From assembly GCA_035531675.1 (NCBI GenBank), contig DATKSL010000022.1, positions 1-64,000 on the forward strand: a DNA stretch of 64,000 bases. Reading direction: 5' to 3'. This DNA is from JAJPIG01 sp035531675. GTDB lineage: Bacteria > Desulfobacterota > Binatia > Binatales > Binataceae. This document shows, one piece after another, positions 43,505-52,048 of the stretch. Positions within the stretch are counted from its first letter, which is position 1, and each line of letters opens with the position of its first letter. The translations under genes and the position numbers were made by a program. The notes under the pieces are model-generated. The model saw only the letters and a list, made by a program, of their open reading frames with translations. It ran no database searches and was not told the origin of the DNA.

Positions 43505-43954
43505 ATGGCGAACAAGGTAGTCACCGACGAAGTCCGGGCTCAGATCGGAATCCAGGGCGAGGCCCGCACTTACGAAGTCGAGCGCGGCGCGATTCGCCGC
43601 TTTGCCGAGGCGGTAGGCGATCCCAATCCGCTTTTCAACGACGAGGTCGCGGCCCGCGACAGCCGCTTCGGGGGGATGATCGCGCCGCCGACCTTCTGCC
43701 GTTCGCTGGGCAGCGCGATACCGCAGGTCAAGCTCGACTTGCCGGGCTTCCGCGTGCTCGACGGCGGATCGGACTGGGAATATCGCGCGCCGATCCGGCC
43801 GGGCGACCGGATTACCGTGCAGTCCCGTATCGCCGATATCCGTGAGACCGCCGGGCGGCTCGGCCCGATGGTGTTCCTGGTCGTCGAGACCAGCTACACC
43901 AACCACTTCGGCCAGCTCTGCACGCGGCAGCGTTCGACGATAATCCGTTACTGA
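43505..43954 (+). CDS. MaoC/FAS1-like hydratase subunit, N-terminal type
   Basis: 149 residues from the ATG at 43505. It has a single hot-dog fold with an N-terminal EVERGAIRRFAEAVGDPNPLF, FGGMIAPPTFCRSLG and a C-terminal VVETSYTNHFGQLCTRQRST. This is the 'dehydratase N-terminal' module, which lacks the catalytic Asp/His and pairs with a catalytic MaoC subunit. The partner gene follows 16 bases later. Such pairs act on bulky enoyl-CoA substrates, for example in steroid side-chain degradation. Confidence 0.82.
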   Translation: MANKVVTDEVRAQIGIQGEARTYEVERGAIRRFAEAVGDPNPLFNDEVAARDSRFGGMIAPPTFCRSLGSAIPQVKLDLPGFRVLDGGSDWEYRAPIRPGDRITVQSRIADIRETAGRLGPMVFLVVETSYTNHFGQLCTRQRSTIIRY

Positions 43955-43970
43955 AGAGGTGCGAGCGACG

Positions 43971-44408
43971 ATGGCCAGGCAGCGCTATTTCGAAGACCTC
44001 GAGGTCGGTTCCGAAGTGCCGGCGCTCGAGAAGGATCCGACCACCCAGCAGCTCGTCAAGTACGCCGGCGCATCGGGCGACTTCTACCAGATTCATTACG
44101 ACAAGGATTTTGCGATCGCCAACAACCTCCCCGGCGTCATCCTCCACGGCGCGCTCAAAAACGGCTTCCTCGGCCAGCTGATGACCGATTTCGCCGGCGA
44201 CGGCGGATGGCTCCGCAAACTTTCCGTCCAGTACCGCGGCATGGACGTGCCGGGGGTGAAGCTTGTCGCGCGCGGCAAGGTGGTCAAGAAATACGTCGAG
44301 GGCGGCGAGCATCTGGTCGATTGCGAAATCTGGATCGAGAACGCCAAGGGCGAGAAAACCACGCCCGGCTCGGCGACCGTCGTCCTGCCTTCGCGCAGCG
44401 CGTCCTGA
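43971..44408 (+). CDS. MaoC-like hydratase subunit, catalytic type
   Basis: 145 residues from the ATG at 43971, preceded by GAAGAGG. The catalytic segment is YAGASGDFYQIHYDKDFA (about residues 26-43), with the Asp and His of the MaoC active site, then GVILHGALKNGFLGQL. It probably forms a heterodimer with the preceding protein and hydrates an enoyl-CoA. A diiron protein gene follows 10 bases downstream. Confidence 0.85.
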   Translation: MARQRYFEDLEVGSEVPALEKDPTTQQLVKYAGASGDFYQIHYDKDFAIANNLPGVILHGALKNGFLGQLMTDFAGDGGWLRKLSVQYRGMDVPGVKLVARGKVVKKYVEGGEHLVDCEIWIENAKGEKTTPGSATVVLPSRSAS

Positions 44409-44418
44409 GGTTCTCACG

Positions 44419-45177
44419 ATGCCCGTACGGCGGCAGTACGCGCCGGCTTCCGTGGAGTCCGAGGATATTCGCCTGGGACGGGTCGAGCTGCATTACACCA
44501 AGGTGCTGACGCGCCTGATGGCGGCGCACGCGCTGGCCGAGAAGCTGACCGCGGCCGGCTATGAACGGATGCTGGCGACGGTCGACGATCCGGAGCTGCG
44601 CCCGACGATCGAGAAGAACTTGGCCGAAGAGCGCCGCCACGCCCGACTGATCTACGACGCGCTGGCCGAAATCGGCGTCAGCGAAGCGCAGGCCGATCGG
44701 CTGATGGTCACGGTCGCAAAAAGTCCCTCGTTCGCCGCCCCGCGCTGGTTCGCCGAGCAGGCCCAGGGCGAACTCGACCTGGTGATGGGCAGTATCAGCC
44801 TCGATGCGACCGGGATGCTGATGATCGGGGTCAACTATCGCGAGTCCAGCTACGCGCCGCATGCCCGTGCGTCCGAGGTGATTCTCGAAGAGGAGGCCGA
44901 GCACGAAAGCTTCGGCCTGGGCCAACTCGGCCGCGCCATCGAGCGCTTCGGCGCCGCGCGCGTGGCCGGGGCGCTGCGCGAATGGCTGCCGCGGGCGGTC
45001 AATTTCTTCGGTCCGCCGGGCAGCGGCTTCACTTTCGATTGTCTGACCTATGGACTGAAGGCGCGCGATAACCAGGAACTCGCTGAGCTTTTTCAGGCCC
45101 TGCTCGAGCGCCGCCTCGAACAGTTGGGGATGAAATTACCGGTCCTGACCGGTCGTTATCCGTACCAGATTGCCTGA
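44419..45177 (+). CDS. PaaA/PaaC-like ferritin-like diiron protein
   Basis: 252 residues from the ATG at 44419. The four-helix diiron site is shown by two E-x2-H motifs: E71-x2-H74 (AEERRHARLIYDAL) and E159-x2-H162 (EEEAEHESFGLGQL). The pattern and length match the phenylacetyl-CoA epoxidase (PaaA/PaaC) family. A true PaaABCDE complex has several more genes, absent here, so this is likely a related orphan oxygenase or reductase. It follows a paired MaoC hydratase on the same strand and may act in the same CoA-ester pathway. Confidence 0.8.
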   Translation: MPVRRQYAPASVESEDIRLGRVELHYTKVLTRLMAAHALAEKLTAAGYERMLATVDDPELRPTIEKNLAEERRHARLIYDALAEIGVSEAQADRLMVTVAKSPSFAAPRWFAEQAQGELDLVMGSISLDATGMLMIGVNYRESSYAPHARASEVILEEEAEHESFGLGQLGRAIERFGAARVAGALREWLPRAVNFFGPPGSGFTFDCLTYGLKARDNQELAELFQALLERRLEQLGMKLPVLTGRYPYQIA

Positions 45178-45474
45178 GCCGCGGACTCGCCGCCGCCCCG
45201 ATCTATCGCCATACCAGGCGTCGCGCCATACCGGGCGTCGCTATGTGTGGCTACGTGCACCATGCGAGCCAGTGGCCGCGATCTCGCGGCCCTTGGCGGC
45301 GGCCTCGCGCGCAGTCTAAACTAGGGGATCGGCTTGCCGGGGGGATTCGCAAGCCTGTTTTTTGTTCAATGCCCGCCTGGCCGTATGAATTTTGATGCGC
45401 CGGGCCTCGTCATTATTTTTTGAGGATCGAGGCGCGGACAGTTGAGGTCCGGCTCGGCTTCCGGAGGGAATTGG
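45178..45474. other. 297-base intergenic region with tandem repeat and palindrome
   Basis: Two adjacent 17-base copies of CGCCATACCRGGCGTCG (45207-45223, 45224-45240, one mismatch) are followed by an 18-base perfect palindrome GGCCGCGATCTCGCGGCC at 45274-45291. The palindrome could stop transcription from the diiron gene but has no T-run. No gene is seen. A strong ribosome site GGAGGG lies just before the next gene. Confidence 0.55.
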
Positions 45475-46755
45475 GTGAGTAAGCGAACCAGGAACTTTAT
45501 CGTTGCGGCGTTGGCCGCCGGCATCCTGTTGATCGTCGCCGCGGTCGTGATCGGCCGTGTGACGACGGTCCAGACCGGGATGCCCGCGGTCAACAAGCTG
45601 GTCGCCGAGGGCAAGCTGCCCGGCGCTGTCCGCTCCCTCCAGGCCACCTACCACTTCGACAATCCCCGGGGTCTGTCCGCGCTCCATCAATTCTCCTTGC
45701 TGGTGTTGCGGCAGGCGCTCAATCAGAAGGATCCGTTCGAGCGATGCTACGTGGCGACCGCGCTGGCCGGCTATAACGATTGGAGCGGACGCGCGGCGAT
45801 CGACAAGGCCCTCAACTCATCCAACTTCCTGGTGCAGAAGGCGGCCGTCGAGGGCTTGGCCGCCGCCGACAGTCCCCAGGCGATCGATATTCTTACCCGC
45901 TTCTACCATGGCAGCGGACAGGACGGACGCCTGATGGCGGTGCAGGGACTGTCCGAGGTCACCACCCCGGCGGTGCTGCCGATCCTGCTGGAAGCGGCGC
46001 AGAACAAGGACACCAATCTCACCGTGTGGAGCGTCAACGGCCTGGGCCATCTCGGCGACCGCGCGGCCCTGCCGTACCTGCATTCCCTGCTCGAGAAGGC
46101 GACCGATCCGATGGTGCGCATCGAGACCGCCCACTCGATAATCCTGCTCGGCGAAAAATCCCCGGAACTGGTGGCGATTATCGAGCAGGGCCTCAAAACC
46201 AATAACGTGCAGCAGGGCGCCGAGGCAGCGCTCGATCTCGGCGACGTGCACGACCCCTCGGTCATTCCGATTCTCAGGCAGACCGCCTTGAGCGACAAGG
46301 TCAATCCGCGCGTGCGAATGGCCGCCGCCGTCGCGCTGACCAACTACGGCAACAGCGACGGGTTGCCGCTGCTGAAGACCGCGCTGGTCGATGACAGCTA
46401 CGGCCGCTATTTGCCGCCGCTGCTCGACCATCTCGACTTCAAGCTCGGCCGGCCGGTGCTGGTCGGCGCGCTCAGGTCGAGCAACCAGGTGCTGCGGCTG
46501 GCGGCGATTGAGGCGATCGGCCGCGACGGCGGCGACCCCGAGATCGTGCTGCTCAAGGAAGCCAGCACCCGGACCGACGATCCGATGGAGATCGCGCAGG
46601 TCGCCTGGTCGCTCGGCCATATCGGTCGTCGGAGCTCCATCCCGGTGCTGCTCACCATGATCCAGAATCCGCAGCCCCAGGTGCGCGACACTGCCGCCGA
46701 CTCGCTGGGCCATGCGGTCGAGCACATAACCGCGCATTCGGCCAAAGCGCACTAA
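45475..46755 (+). CDS. HEAT-repeat protein with N-terminal membrane anchor
   Basis: 426 residues from a GTG at 45475, after GGAGGGAATTGG. Residues about 10-32 (ALAAGILLIVAAVVIG) form a membrane helix or uncleaved signal. The rest is built of repeated helix pairs with the AVEGL/ALxxLGD pattern of HEAT/PBS lyase repeats, for example VQKAAVEGLAAADSPQAIDI, GLGHLGDRAALPYLHSL and LAAIEAIGRDGGDPEIVLLK. Such solenoids bind other proteins. Partner unknown; location is probably periplasmic side of the membrane. Confidence 0.8.
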   Translation: MSKRTRNFIVAALAAGILLIVAAVVIGRVTTVQTGMPAVNKLVAEGKLPGAVRSLQATYHFDNPRGLSALHQFSLLVLRQALNQKDPFERCYVATALAGYNDWSGRAAIDKALNSSNFLVQKAAVEGLAAADSPQAIDILTRFYHGSGQDGRLMAVQGLSEVTTPAVLPILLEAAQNKDTNLTVWSVNGLGHLGDRAALPYLHSLLEKATDPMVRIETAHSIILLGEKSPELVAIIEQGLKTNNVQQGAEAALDLGDVHDPSVIPILRQTALSDKVNPRVRMAAAVALTNYGNSDGLPLLKTALVDDSYGRYLPPLLDHLDFKLGRPVLVGALRSSNQVLRLAAIEAIGRDGGDPEIVLLKEASTRTDDPMEIAQVAWSLGHIGRRSSIPVLLTMIQNPQPQVRDTAADSLGHAVEHITAHSAKAH

Positions 46756-46785
46756 GCGACGATTCGGCCGGACTCGAACCACCCG

Positions 46786-47742
46786 ATGGGTTCCCAGCAT
46801 CCCGGCGGCGAAGCGGCTGACCGCGGGACGCGTCGGATCGTCTCGCTGCTGCCGAGCGCAACCGAAATTGTCTGTGCGCTCGGCCTCGAGCGCGAACTGG
46901 TCGGACGCTCGCACGAATGCGATTACCCGCCGCCGGTCGAGCGGCTTCCGGCGCTGACCGCGCCGCGCTTTGATCCCGCCGGCACCAGCCTCGAAATCGA
47001 CCGGCGCGTGCGCGCGATCGTCAGCGAAGCGCTCTCGGTCTACCGGGTCGACGCCGAGCGTCTGCGGGCGCTCGCGCCCGGCTATATCGTCACGCAATCG
47101 CAATGCGAAGTCTGTGCGGTCAGCGAAAGCGACGTCGAGCGGGCGGTTGCCGAGTGGACCGGGACGCAACCCAAAGTGGTATCGCTCAAGGCCACCGATC
47201 TCGACGGAGTCTGGATCGATATCGAACGCGTAGGCGCGGCGCTGGGCCTTGCTTCCCGCGGCGCCGACGTTGCGCAGGCGCTTCGGGAGCGGGTCGGCGC
47301 GATTCGCGAACGCGCGGCAGGCGCCGGCTATCGGCCCGGCGTCGCCTGTATCGAATGGATCGAGCCGCTGATGGCGGCGGGAAACTGGATGCCCGAGATG
47401 GTTGCGATCGCGGGCGGGCACGACCTGTTCGGAACCAGCGGCGCACACTCGCCCGCCATCACGTTCGACGCGCTGCACGCGATGAATCCCGAGATCATCC
47501 TGATTGCGCCGTGCGGCTTCCCGATCGATCGCTCGCTCGCCGAGCTACCGCTCCTGAGAAGCGATCCGCGCTGGAACGAGCTCGAAGCGGTGGCCAGCGG
47601 GCGGGTCTTCGTCGCCGACGGCAATCAGTACTTCAATCGCCCCGGCCCGCGCATCGCGGAGTCGATCGAGATCCTGGCCGAGATAATCCATCCGACCATC
47701 TTCCATTTCGGCCACGAAGAGCGCGGCTGGCAGCGCCTGTGA
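46786..47742 (+). CDS. BtuF-like cobalamin-binding protein, no signal peptide
   Basis: 318 residues. The periplasmic-binding fold of BtuF/FhuD is clear: RRIVSLLPSATEIVCALG, LVGRSHECDYPP, and the C-terminal GPRIAESIEILAEIIHP. A typical signal peptide is absent (MGSQHPGGEAADRGTRR), unlike the BtuF homologue at 53937, so this one is likely cytoplasmic. Such signal-free BtuF-like proteins are known in several bacteria and are annotated as cobalamin-binding. No transporter genes flank it. Confidence 0.82.
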   Translation: MGSQHPGGEAADRGTRRIVSLLPSATEIVCALGLERELVGRSHECDYPPPVERLPALTAPRFDPAGTSLEIDRRVRAIVSEALSVYRVDAERLRALAPGYIVTQSQCEVCAVSESDVERAVAEWTGTQPKVVSLKATDLDGVWIDIERVGAALGLASRGADVAQALRERVGAIRERAAGAGYRPGVACIEWIEPLMAAGNWMPEMVAIAGGHDLFGTSGAHSPAITFDALHAMNPEIILIAPCGFPIDRSLAELPLLRSDPRWNELEAVASGRVFVADGNQYFNRPGPRIAESIEILAEIIHPTIFHFGHEERGWQRL

Positions 47743-47940
47743 GCTAGCGCGCTGTTTCGCAAGTAACCTGCCTCAACGCTCCGCAAGGATCGGGCTTCTT
47801 CGGCGGCGCCTCAGAATGACAGAAACGCCGCCGCTGTTTGTCATTCTGAGCGGAGGCTGCCGGAGCCAAGCATGCCCTGAGTCCGCTCGAAGGGAATCCC
47901 CCGCGCGATGACTTGATAAACTTGTCTGTGGGACCTGACG
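47743..47940. other. Intergenic region between convergent genes with a repeat pair
   Basis: 198 bases between two convergent genes. It holds the inverted repeat pair listed separately (47787-47882) and could serve as a bidirectional transcription stop. Confidence 0.5.
47787..47882. repeat. Dispersed repeat, inverted pair (REPIN-like)
   Basis: Two copies of one unit face away from each other. The left copy (47787-47821) reads TGTCATTCTGAGG on the - strand; the right copy (47838-47882) reads TTGTCATTCTGAGCGGAGGC on the + strand. The 12-base ends CTCAGAATGACA (47810-47821) and TGTCATTCTGAG (47839-47850) are perfect complements with a 17-base loop. The right copy matches 25621-25663 over about 43 bases. 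Confidence 0.6.
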
Positions 47941-48858
47941 CTAGCTGCCGGCGGCAAGGTAGCTCATCCCGGTGCGCGGCGGAGTGAGCGCGATCTTGAA
48001 CGCGTCGAGCAGCGGGCGGTTGTCGCACAGGTAGTCGGTCATCAGGAAGGCGGCCGCGTCGCGCGAAAAGATTTGCGCCGGGATGGCCTCGGCGAGCGCG
48101 CCGATCGCTCTGACCAGGGCGCCCGGCGCGTGGACGATAACCCGCCGATGGCCGGTTATCTCCATCAGCAGCTTTGCGAGATCGTCCAGGCTCATGGTCT
48201 CGGGGCCGGCGATCTCGAAGACCCCGTTGTGGCGCTCCTCCAGCGCCCGCACCACGCACTCCGCCAGGTCGTCGACCATCAGCGGTTGCACGCGCTGGCG
48301 TCCGTCGCCGGGAATCACGCACAGCGGCGACAGGCGCAGCATCTGCGCGAACATCGCGATCACCCGATCGCCCGGCCCGTAGGCCAGCGAGGGGCGGAAG
48401 ATCGTGAATGGGATGCCCGAGTTGCGCAGCGCGCTCTCGGCGCGGCCCTTGGCGCGGAAGGCCGGATGCGCGGCGGTGGGGCTGGCTGAAGCGCCGCTGA
48501 TGTAAACGAAGCGGGTGACGCTGCGATGGTCGGCCATCTCGATCAGCGCGCAGGTGCCGCCGTAGTCGACCCGCTCGAAGGTCAGCCCGCGGCGCGGATT
48601 CTCGACCGGGTAGCCGTCGAACTGGGCGGCGTTGATAATCGCGCCAACCCCCGCCAGCGGCACGCGCAGCGAACGCGGGTCGGTCAGGTCGGACCGAAAG
48701 AACTCGATATTGGAGGAGCCGAAGCGCTGCTGGGCACGGTCCGGATTGCGCGTCAGGAGGCGGACCGGAAAGCCCGCGCCCAGGAGCCGCCGTACGATCG
48801 CGCCGCCGATAAAGCCCGAGCCTCCGGCGATCGCGACGATCATGTCACGCGATGGCAT
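47941..48858 (-). CDS. NAD(P)-binding protein, NDUFA9-like SDR
   Basis: 305 residues. The Rossmann loop is IAVGGSGFIGG-like (VAIAGGSGFIGGAIVRRLL), followed by GVGAIINAAQFDG and a Tyr in YGPGDRVIAMF rather than a standard YxxxK. It matches the atypical short-chain reductases annotated as NDUFA9-like or NAD(P)H-binding. It may bind a nucleotide without catalysing reduction. It faces the BtuF-like gene tail to tail. No partner can be deduced. Confidence 0.78.
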   Translation of the reverse strand: MPSRDMIVAIAGGSGFIGGAIVRRLLGAGFPVRLLTRNPDRAQQRFGSSNIEFFRSDLTDPRSLRVPLAGVGAIINAAQFDGYPVENPRRGLTFERVDYGGTCALIEMADHRSVTRFVYISGASASPTAAHPAFRAKGRAESALRNSGIPFTIFRPSLAYGPGDRVIAMFAQMLRLSPLCVIPGDGRQRVQPLMVDDLAECVVRALEERHNGVFEIAGPETMSLDDLAKLLMEITGHRRVIVHAPGALVRAIGALAEAIPAQIFSRDAAAFLMTDYLCDNRPLLDAFKIALTPPRTGMSYLAAGS

Positions 48859-48970
48859 GTGATCGGAGCCCCTCCGTTGCGTTATCTTTAGCTCCGATGG
48901 CCCGTCAGCCGCAAACGCGCCCTCAGCGTATCAAGCTGGCGCGGGGTGAACGCCCGTCGGTCGGTACCAA

Positions 48971-50353
48971 TCAGGCGTCGCGCCAGCCGGGATCGAACGG
49001 CGCGCGGGGCACGAAACGGCCGCGGCCCGGCGCCGCATGCGGCTTGCGATGGTCAACGATTACCTCGCCACGCGAAAGCGTGGTGCGCGGCCAGCCCCTG
49101 ACCTCCACCCCTTCGAACGGATCGTAGTCCGATCCGGAATGCATCTCGGGCTGATGCACGACCACGGTCTGATGCGGATCGAAAATCACCAGGTCGGCGT
49201 CGGCGCCCCGCGCGATTACGCCCTTGCGCGGATAGAGCCCGAAAATTTTGGCCGGGTTGGTCGCCACCAGCTCGACCATCCGCTCGATCGAAATCCGCCC
49301 GCTCACGACCCCTTCCGAGTAGAGCATCGGCACCAGGGTTTCGAGGTTCGCCATGCCGGGAATCAGACGCGTGAAGTTTTCCGCGGCGCGCTTCTCCTTG
49401 AGCGTCCAGCTGCAGTGATCGGTCGCGACCACGTCGATAGTGCCGTCGGCGAGCCCTCGCCAGAGCGCGTCGCGATCGGCCCCGGTACGCAGCGGTGGAT
49501 GGCCGACGAAGCGCACGCCGTCGGGCTGCCGCAACAGCTCCTCGGTCAGATAGAGGTAGATGGGGCGGGTTTCGGCCAGCACCGTGCGGCCGGCTTCGCG
49601 CGCGCGGCGAATCTCATCGAGCGCGGCCGCGCTCGACAGATGGACGAAATAGGTGGCCGCGCCGGTCAGCTCCGCCATCCCGAGCGCCCGTGACACGGCC
49701 GCCGCCTCGGAAAGCGGGGGGCGGCTGTCGGCGAAGTATTGAGCCGCGGTCTTGCCCTGATCGATCAAACGCTGGGTGCAGAAATTGATGATGTTCTCGT
49801 CTTCGGCATGCACCGTCATCAGGCCGCCGTTTTGCGCCGCGGCGGCAAAGAGCTTGAGGAAGTCGCGCGCCCGCTCCTCGAAGCGGCGCATCATGAAGAC
49901 CTTGAAACTCGGGCATCCGCGATCGACCGCGCGCGGCAGCTCCTCGATCGCGGCCGCCGACGGATCGATCACCGCGATGTGGAGGCCGTAATCGATTACC
50001 GCGCGCTGGTGCGCCTTTTCCTGCCACGCCCCAATCGCCTCGACCAGCGACCCGCCGGGACGCTGGAAGGCGTAGTCGATAATCGTGGTGACGCCGCCGG
50101 CCGCGGCCGCAACCGTGCCGCTGTGGAAATCGTCGGCACTGCGCGCGCCATGCATCTGCGCGTCGAGATGGGTGTGCGGGTCAACGGCCCCCGGCAGCAC
50201 CAGCATCCCGCTCGCGTCGATGGTGCGGGTGGCGGCCTCGAGCCCTCCGGGCGCGGCGATCGTGACGATTCTGCCGTCGCTGATTCCGAGGTCGGCCGCA
50301 GCGACCTTGCCGGGGGTTACGGCGCTGCCACCCACGATCGCAAGGTCGAGCAT
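48971..50353 (-). CDS. hydA: Dihydropyrimidinase / D-hydantoinase
   Basis: 460 residues. The metal centre is marked by PHTHLDAQMHG at about 60, the carboxylated Lys in CPSFKVFMM at about 150, VHAEDENII (His) and TDHCSWTLKEK (Asp, about 310). It opens cyclic amides such as dihydropyrimidines or hydantoins. It is transcribed towards the NDUFA9-like gene, and the metallophosphoesterase gene is upstream on the same strand. With the two amidases of the window it broadens the C-N bond hydrolysis set. Confidence 0.9.
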   Translation of the reverse strand: MLDLAIVGGSAVTPGKVAAADLGISDGRIVTIAAPGGLEAATRTIDASGMLVLPGAVDPHTHLDAQMHGARSADDFHSGTVAAAAGGVTTIIDYAFQRPGGSLVEAIGAWQEKAHQRAVIDYGLHIAVIDPSAAAIEELPRAVDRGCPSFKVFMMRRFEERARDFLKLFAAAAQNGGLMTVHAEDENIINFCTQRLIDQGKTAAQYFADSRPPLSEAAAVSRALGMAELTGAATYFVHLSSAAALDEIRRAREAGRTVLAETRPIYLYLTEELLRQPDGVRFVGHPPLRTGADRDALWRGLADGTIDVVATDHCSWTLKEKRAAENFTRLIPGMANLETLVPMLYSEGVVSGRISIERMVELVATNPAKIFGLYPRKGVIARGADADLVIFDPHQTVVVHQPEMHSGSDYDPFEGVEVRGWPRTTLSRGEVIVDHRKPHAAPGRGRFVPRAPFDPGWRDA

Positions 50354-50377
50354 CGGAAGCCCTCCGGCCGGGCGGAT

Positions 50378-51313
50378 CTATCCGCGTTTGTGGCGAACCT
50401 GGTGCAGACGGGGAAGATGCTCGGCGGTCTCGACCATCGGCGTGAGCTGGAAGCGCGAGACCTCGGGATGGCAGTTGATACGCACCCGCAGCCAGTAAGT
50501 GCCGAGCCCGCGATTGGTATAGATATGGAAATCGCCGTAGCGGTTAAGCCCGGCGTAGAACTTCCGCCCGATTCTGAGCATCGACTTGATCGGCGAGCCA
50601 TAGAGCGGAATTCGCACCACCCCGCCGTGGGTATGCCCCGACAGCATCACGCCCGGCCGCAGATGGCGCGTGTAGAGCGCGGTGTCCGGATTATGGGCGA
50701 GGACCAGCGTGCAGTCGTCGGGCTTGACGCGGCTGAACGAGCGCTGCGGGTCGGCCTGACGGGCCCACAGGTCGTCGATGCCGACGATCGTCAGGCGCGA
50801 GCCGCGCAGCTCTACCGCGCGGCTTTCGTTCGACAGCGTGTTTACTCCGGCGGCGCGCAGCGCTTCGTCGATACGGTCGAACGAGGCCCAGTGGTCGTGG
50901 TTGCCGGCGATCGCGAACGTACCGATGCCCGGGTTGATCTCGGCCAGCGCGCGGCGAAACGGCACCAGGTAATGCTGGCGAGTCTGCGGGGTCGAGAAGT
51001 AATCGCCGGTCAGGAACACCAGGTCGGGCCGCTGGCGGTTGATCGCCTTGACGGCCAACTCCAGCCGCTCGAGGTCCTCGTCGCGGTCGACATGCAGGTC
51101 GCTTATCTGGCAGGCAACCACGCCCTTGAGTGCCGGCGGCAGCCCGCGCACCGGCAGGGCGATACCCTCGACGTCGATCGCATCGATCGTGCGCCGCCAC
51201 ATCTGATGAATCGGACGCAACGCCAGCGGCGGCTTGCGCTTGGCGCGGATGCCACGTTTGCGCTGACGGGGGCGCGGATGCGAAGCGGCCTTCAGAAGTT
51301 CGGGGACACTCAT
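50378..51313 (-). CDS. Metallophosphoesterase
   Basis: 311 residues. The calcineurin-like motifs appear in order: VACQISDLHVDRDED, VFLTGDYFSTP, AGNHDHWASFD, and LSGHTHGGVVRIP. An N-terminal stretch of about 65 residues rich in Arg/Lys (RQRKRGIRAKRKPP) comes before the first motif and may bind nucleic acid or be poorly conserved. The phosphodiester it acts on is unknown. It precedes the hydantoinase gene by 24 bases. Confidence 0.85.
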   Translation of the reverse strand: MSVPELLKAASHPRPRQRKRGIRAKRKPPLALRPIHQMWRRTIDAIDVEGIALPVRGLPPALKGVVACQISDLHVDRDEDLERLELAVKAINRQRPDLVFLTGDYFSTPQTRQHYLVPFRRALAEINPGIGTFAIAGNHDHWASFDRIDEALRAAGVNTLSNESRAVELRGSRLTIVGIDDLWARQADPQRSFSRVKPDDCTLVLAHNPDTALYTRHLRPGVMLSGHTHGGVVRIPLYGSPIKSMLRIGRKFYAGLNRYGDFHIYTNRGLGTYWLRVRINCHPEVSRFQLTPMVETAEHLPRLHQVRHKRG

Positions 51314-51338
51314 CGAATAATAGATCTTATAGTAGTTC

Positions 51339-52043
51339 CTAGAATATTTCGAGCAGTTGAAGGAAGCTCGCCAGCTCGATCAGACGCTCGGTGCGATCGA
51401 GTTCATCGTGGTCATGCTCCCAGGCTTCAGGCTGCGGGATATAGACCGCGCCCAGCCCGGCGCGCAGGGCGGGATTGATATCCGAGCGCGGGCTGTTGCC
51501 GATCATGTAGCTCGCCCGCGGATCGAGCGCGGCGGCTTCGACCAGCTGCAGGTAGGCGGCGACGTCCTTCTCGGCCGGCACCTCGACGCGGCTGAACAGC
51601 GGCGCCAGTCCCGAGCGCCGGAGCTTATCCAGCTGCTCGTTACGTTGGCCTTTGGTGAACAGCAGCAGGCGATGGCGGGTGGCGAGGATCGCCAGCGTTT
51701 CGCCTACCCCGGGTATCAGTTCGCAATCGCGGGCGATGAAGCGCGCGCCGATTTCGTCGACCACCGGACGCATCCGCGCGGCGGTCGCCGGCGGCACCAG
51801 CAGATCGAGCGCCAGATGCATCGCGCGCACGTAGGGGCCGCGTCCGTAGCCGTGAGAGCGGATTACCTCGAGCTCGAAACGGCGCACCGCCGGACGCACC
51901 GCGCGCGGGTCGATTTCCACTCCCTGCGCGGCCATCGCCGCGGCAAATTCGCGCTCGACTTCGCGGAAATGCAGGTTGGAGTGCCACAGCGTGTCGTCGG
52001 CGTCGAAGATCAGATTCAGCTTGTCGCCTCTGGTCGCGGCCAT
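51339..52043 (-). CDS. HAD superfamily hydrolase
   Basis: 234 residues from the ATG at 52043. The first motif is LIFDADDTLWHSN, with the nucleophile Asp and the following DD-T. LLLFTKGQRNEQLDK gives motif II (Thr) and the Lys comes in VPAEKDVAAY; the acidic motif is YMIGNSPRSDINPAL. Enzymes of this group are cytoplasmic phosphatases or dehalogenases. It begins 5 bases after the end of the transporter ATPase gene, so it belongs to the btu operon by position. Confidence 0.85.
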   Translation of the reverse strand: MAATRGDKLNLIFDADDTLWHSNLHFREVEREFAAAMAAQGVEIDPRAVRPAVRRFELEVIRSHGYGRGPYVRAMHLALDLLVPPATAARMRPVVDEIGARFIARDCELIPGVGETLAILATRHRLLLFTKGQRNEQLDKLRRSGLAPLFSRVEVPAEKDVAAYLQLVEAAALDPRASYMIGNSPRSDINPALRAGLGAVYIPQPEAWEHDHDELDRTERLIELASFLQLLEIF

Positions 52044-52048
52044 CACGC

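Noticed and set aside
45817..47478. 553-codon open frame on the - strand
   Set aside because: Antisense to the HEAT-repeat and BtuF-like genes; Arg/Asp-rich composition without family motifs.
48897..49127. Short frame beginning MARQPQTRPQRIKLARGERP
   Set aside because: The start looks protein-like but it runs into the end of the hydantoinase gene on the other strand and has no domain or ribosome site.
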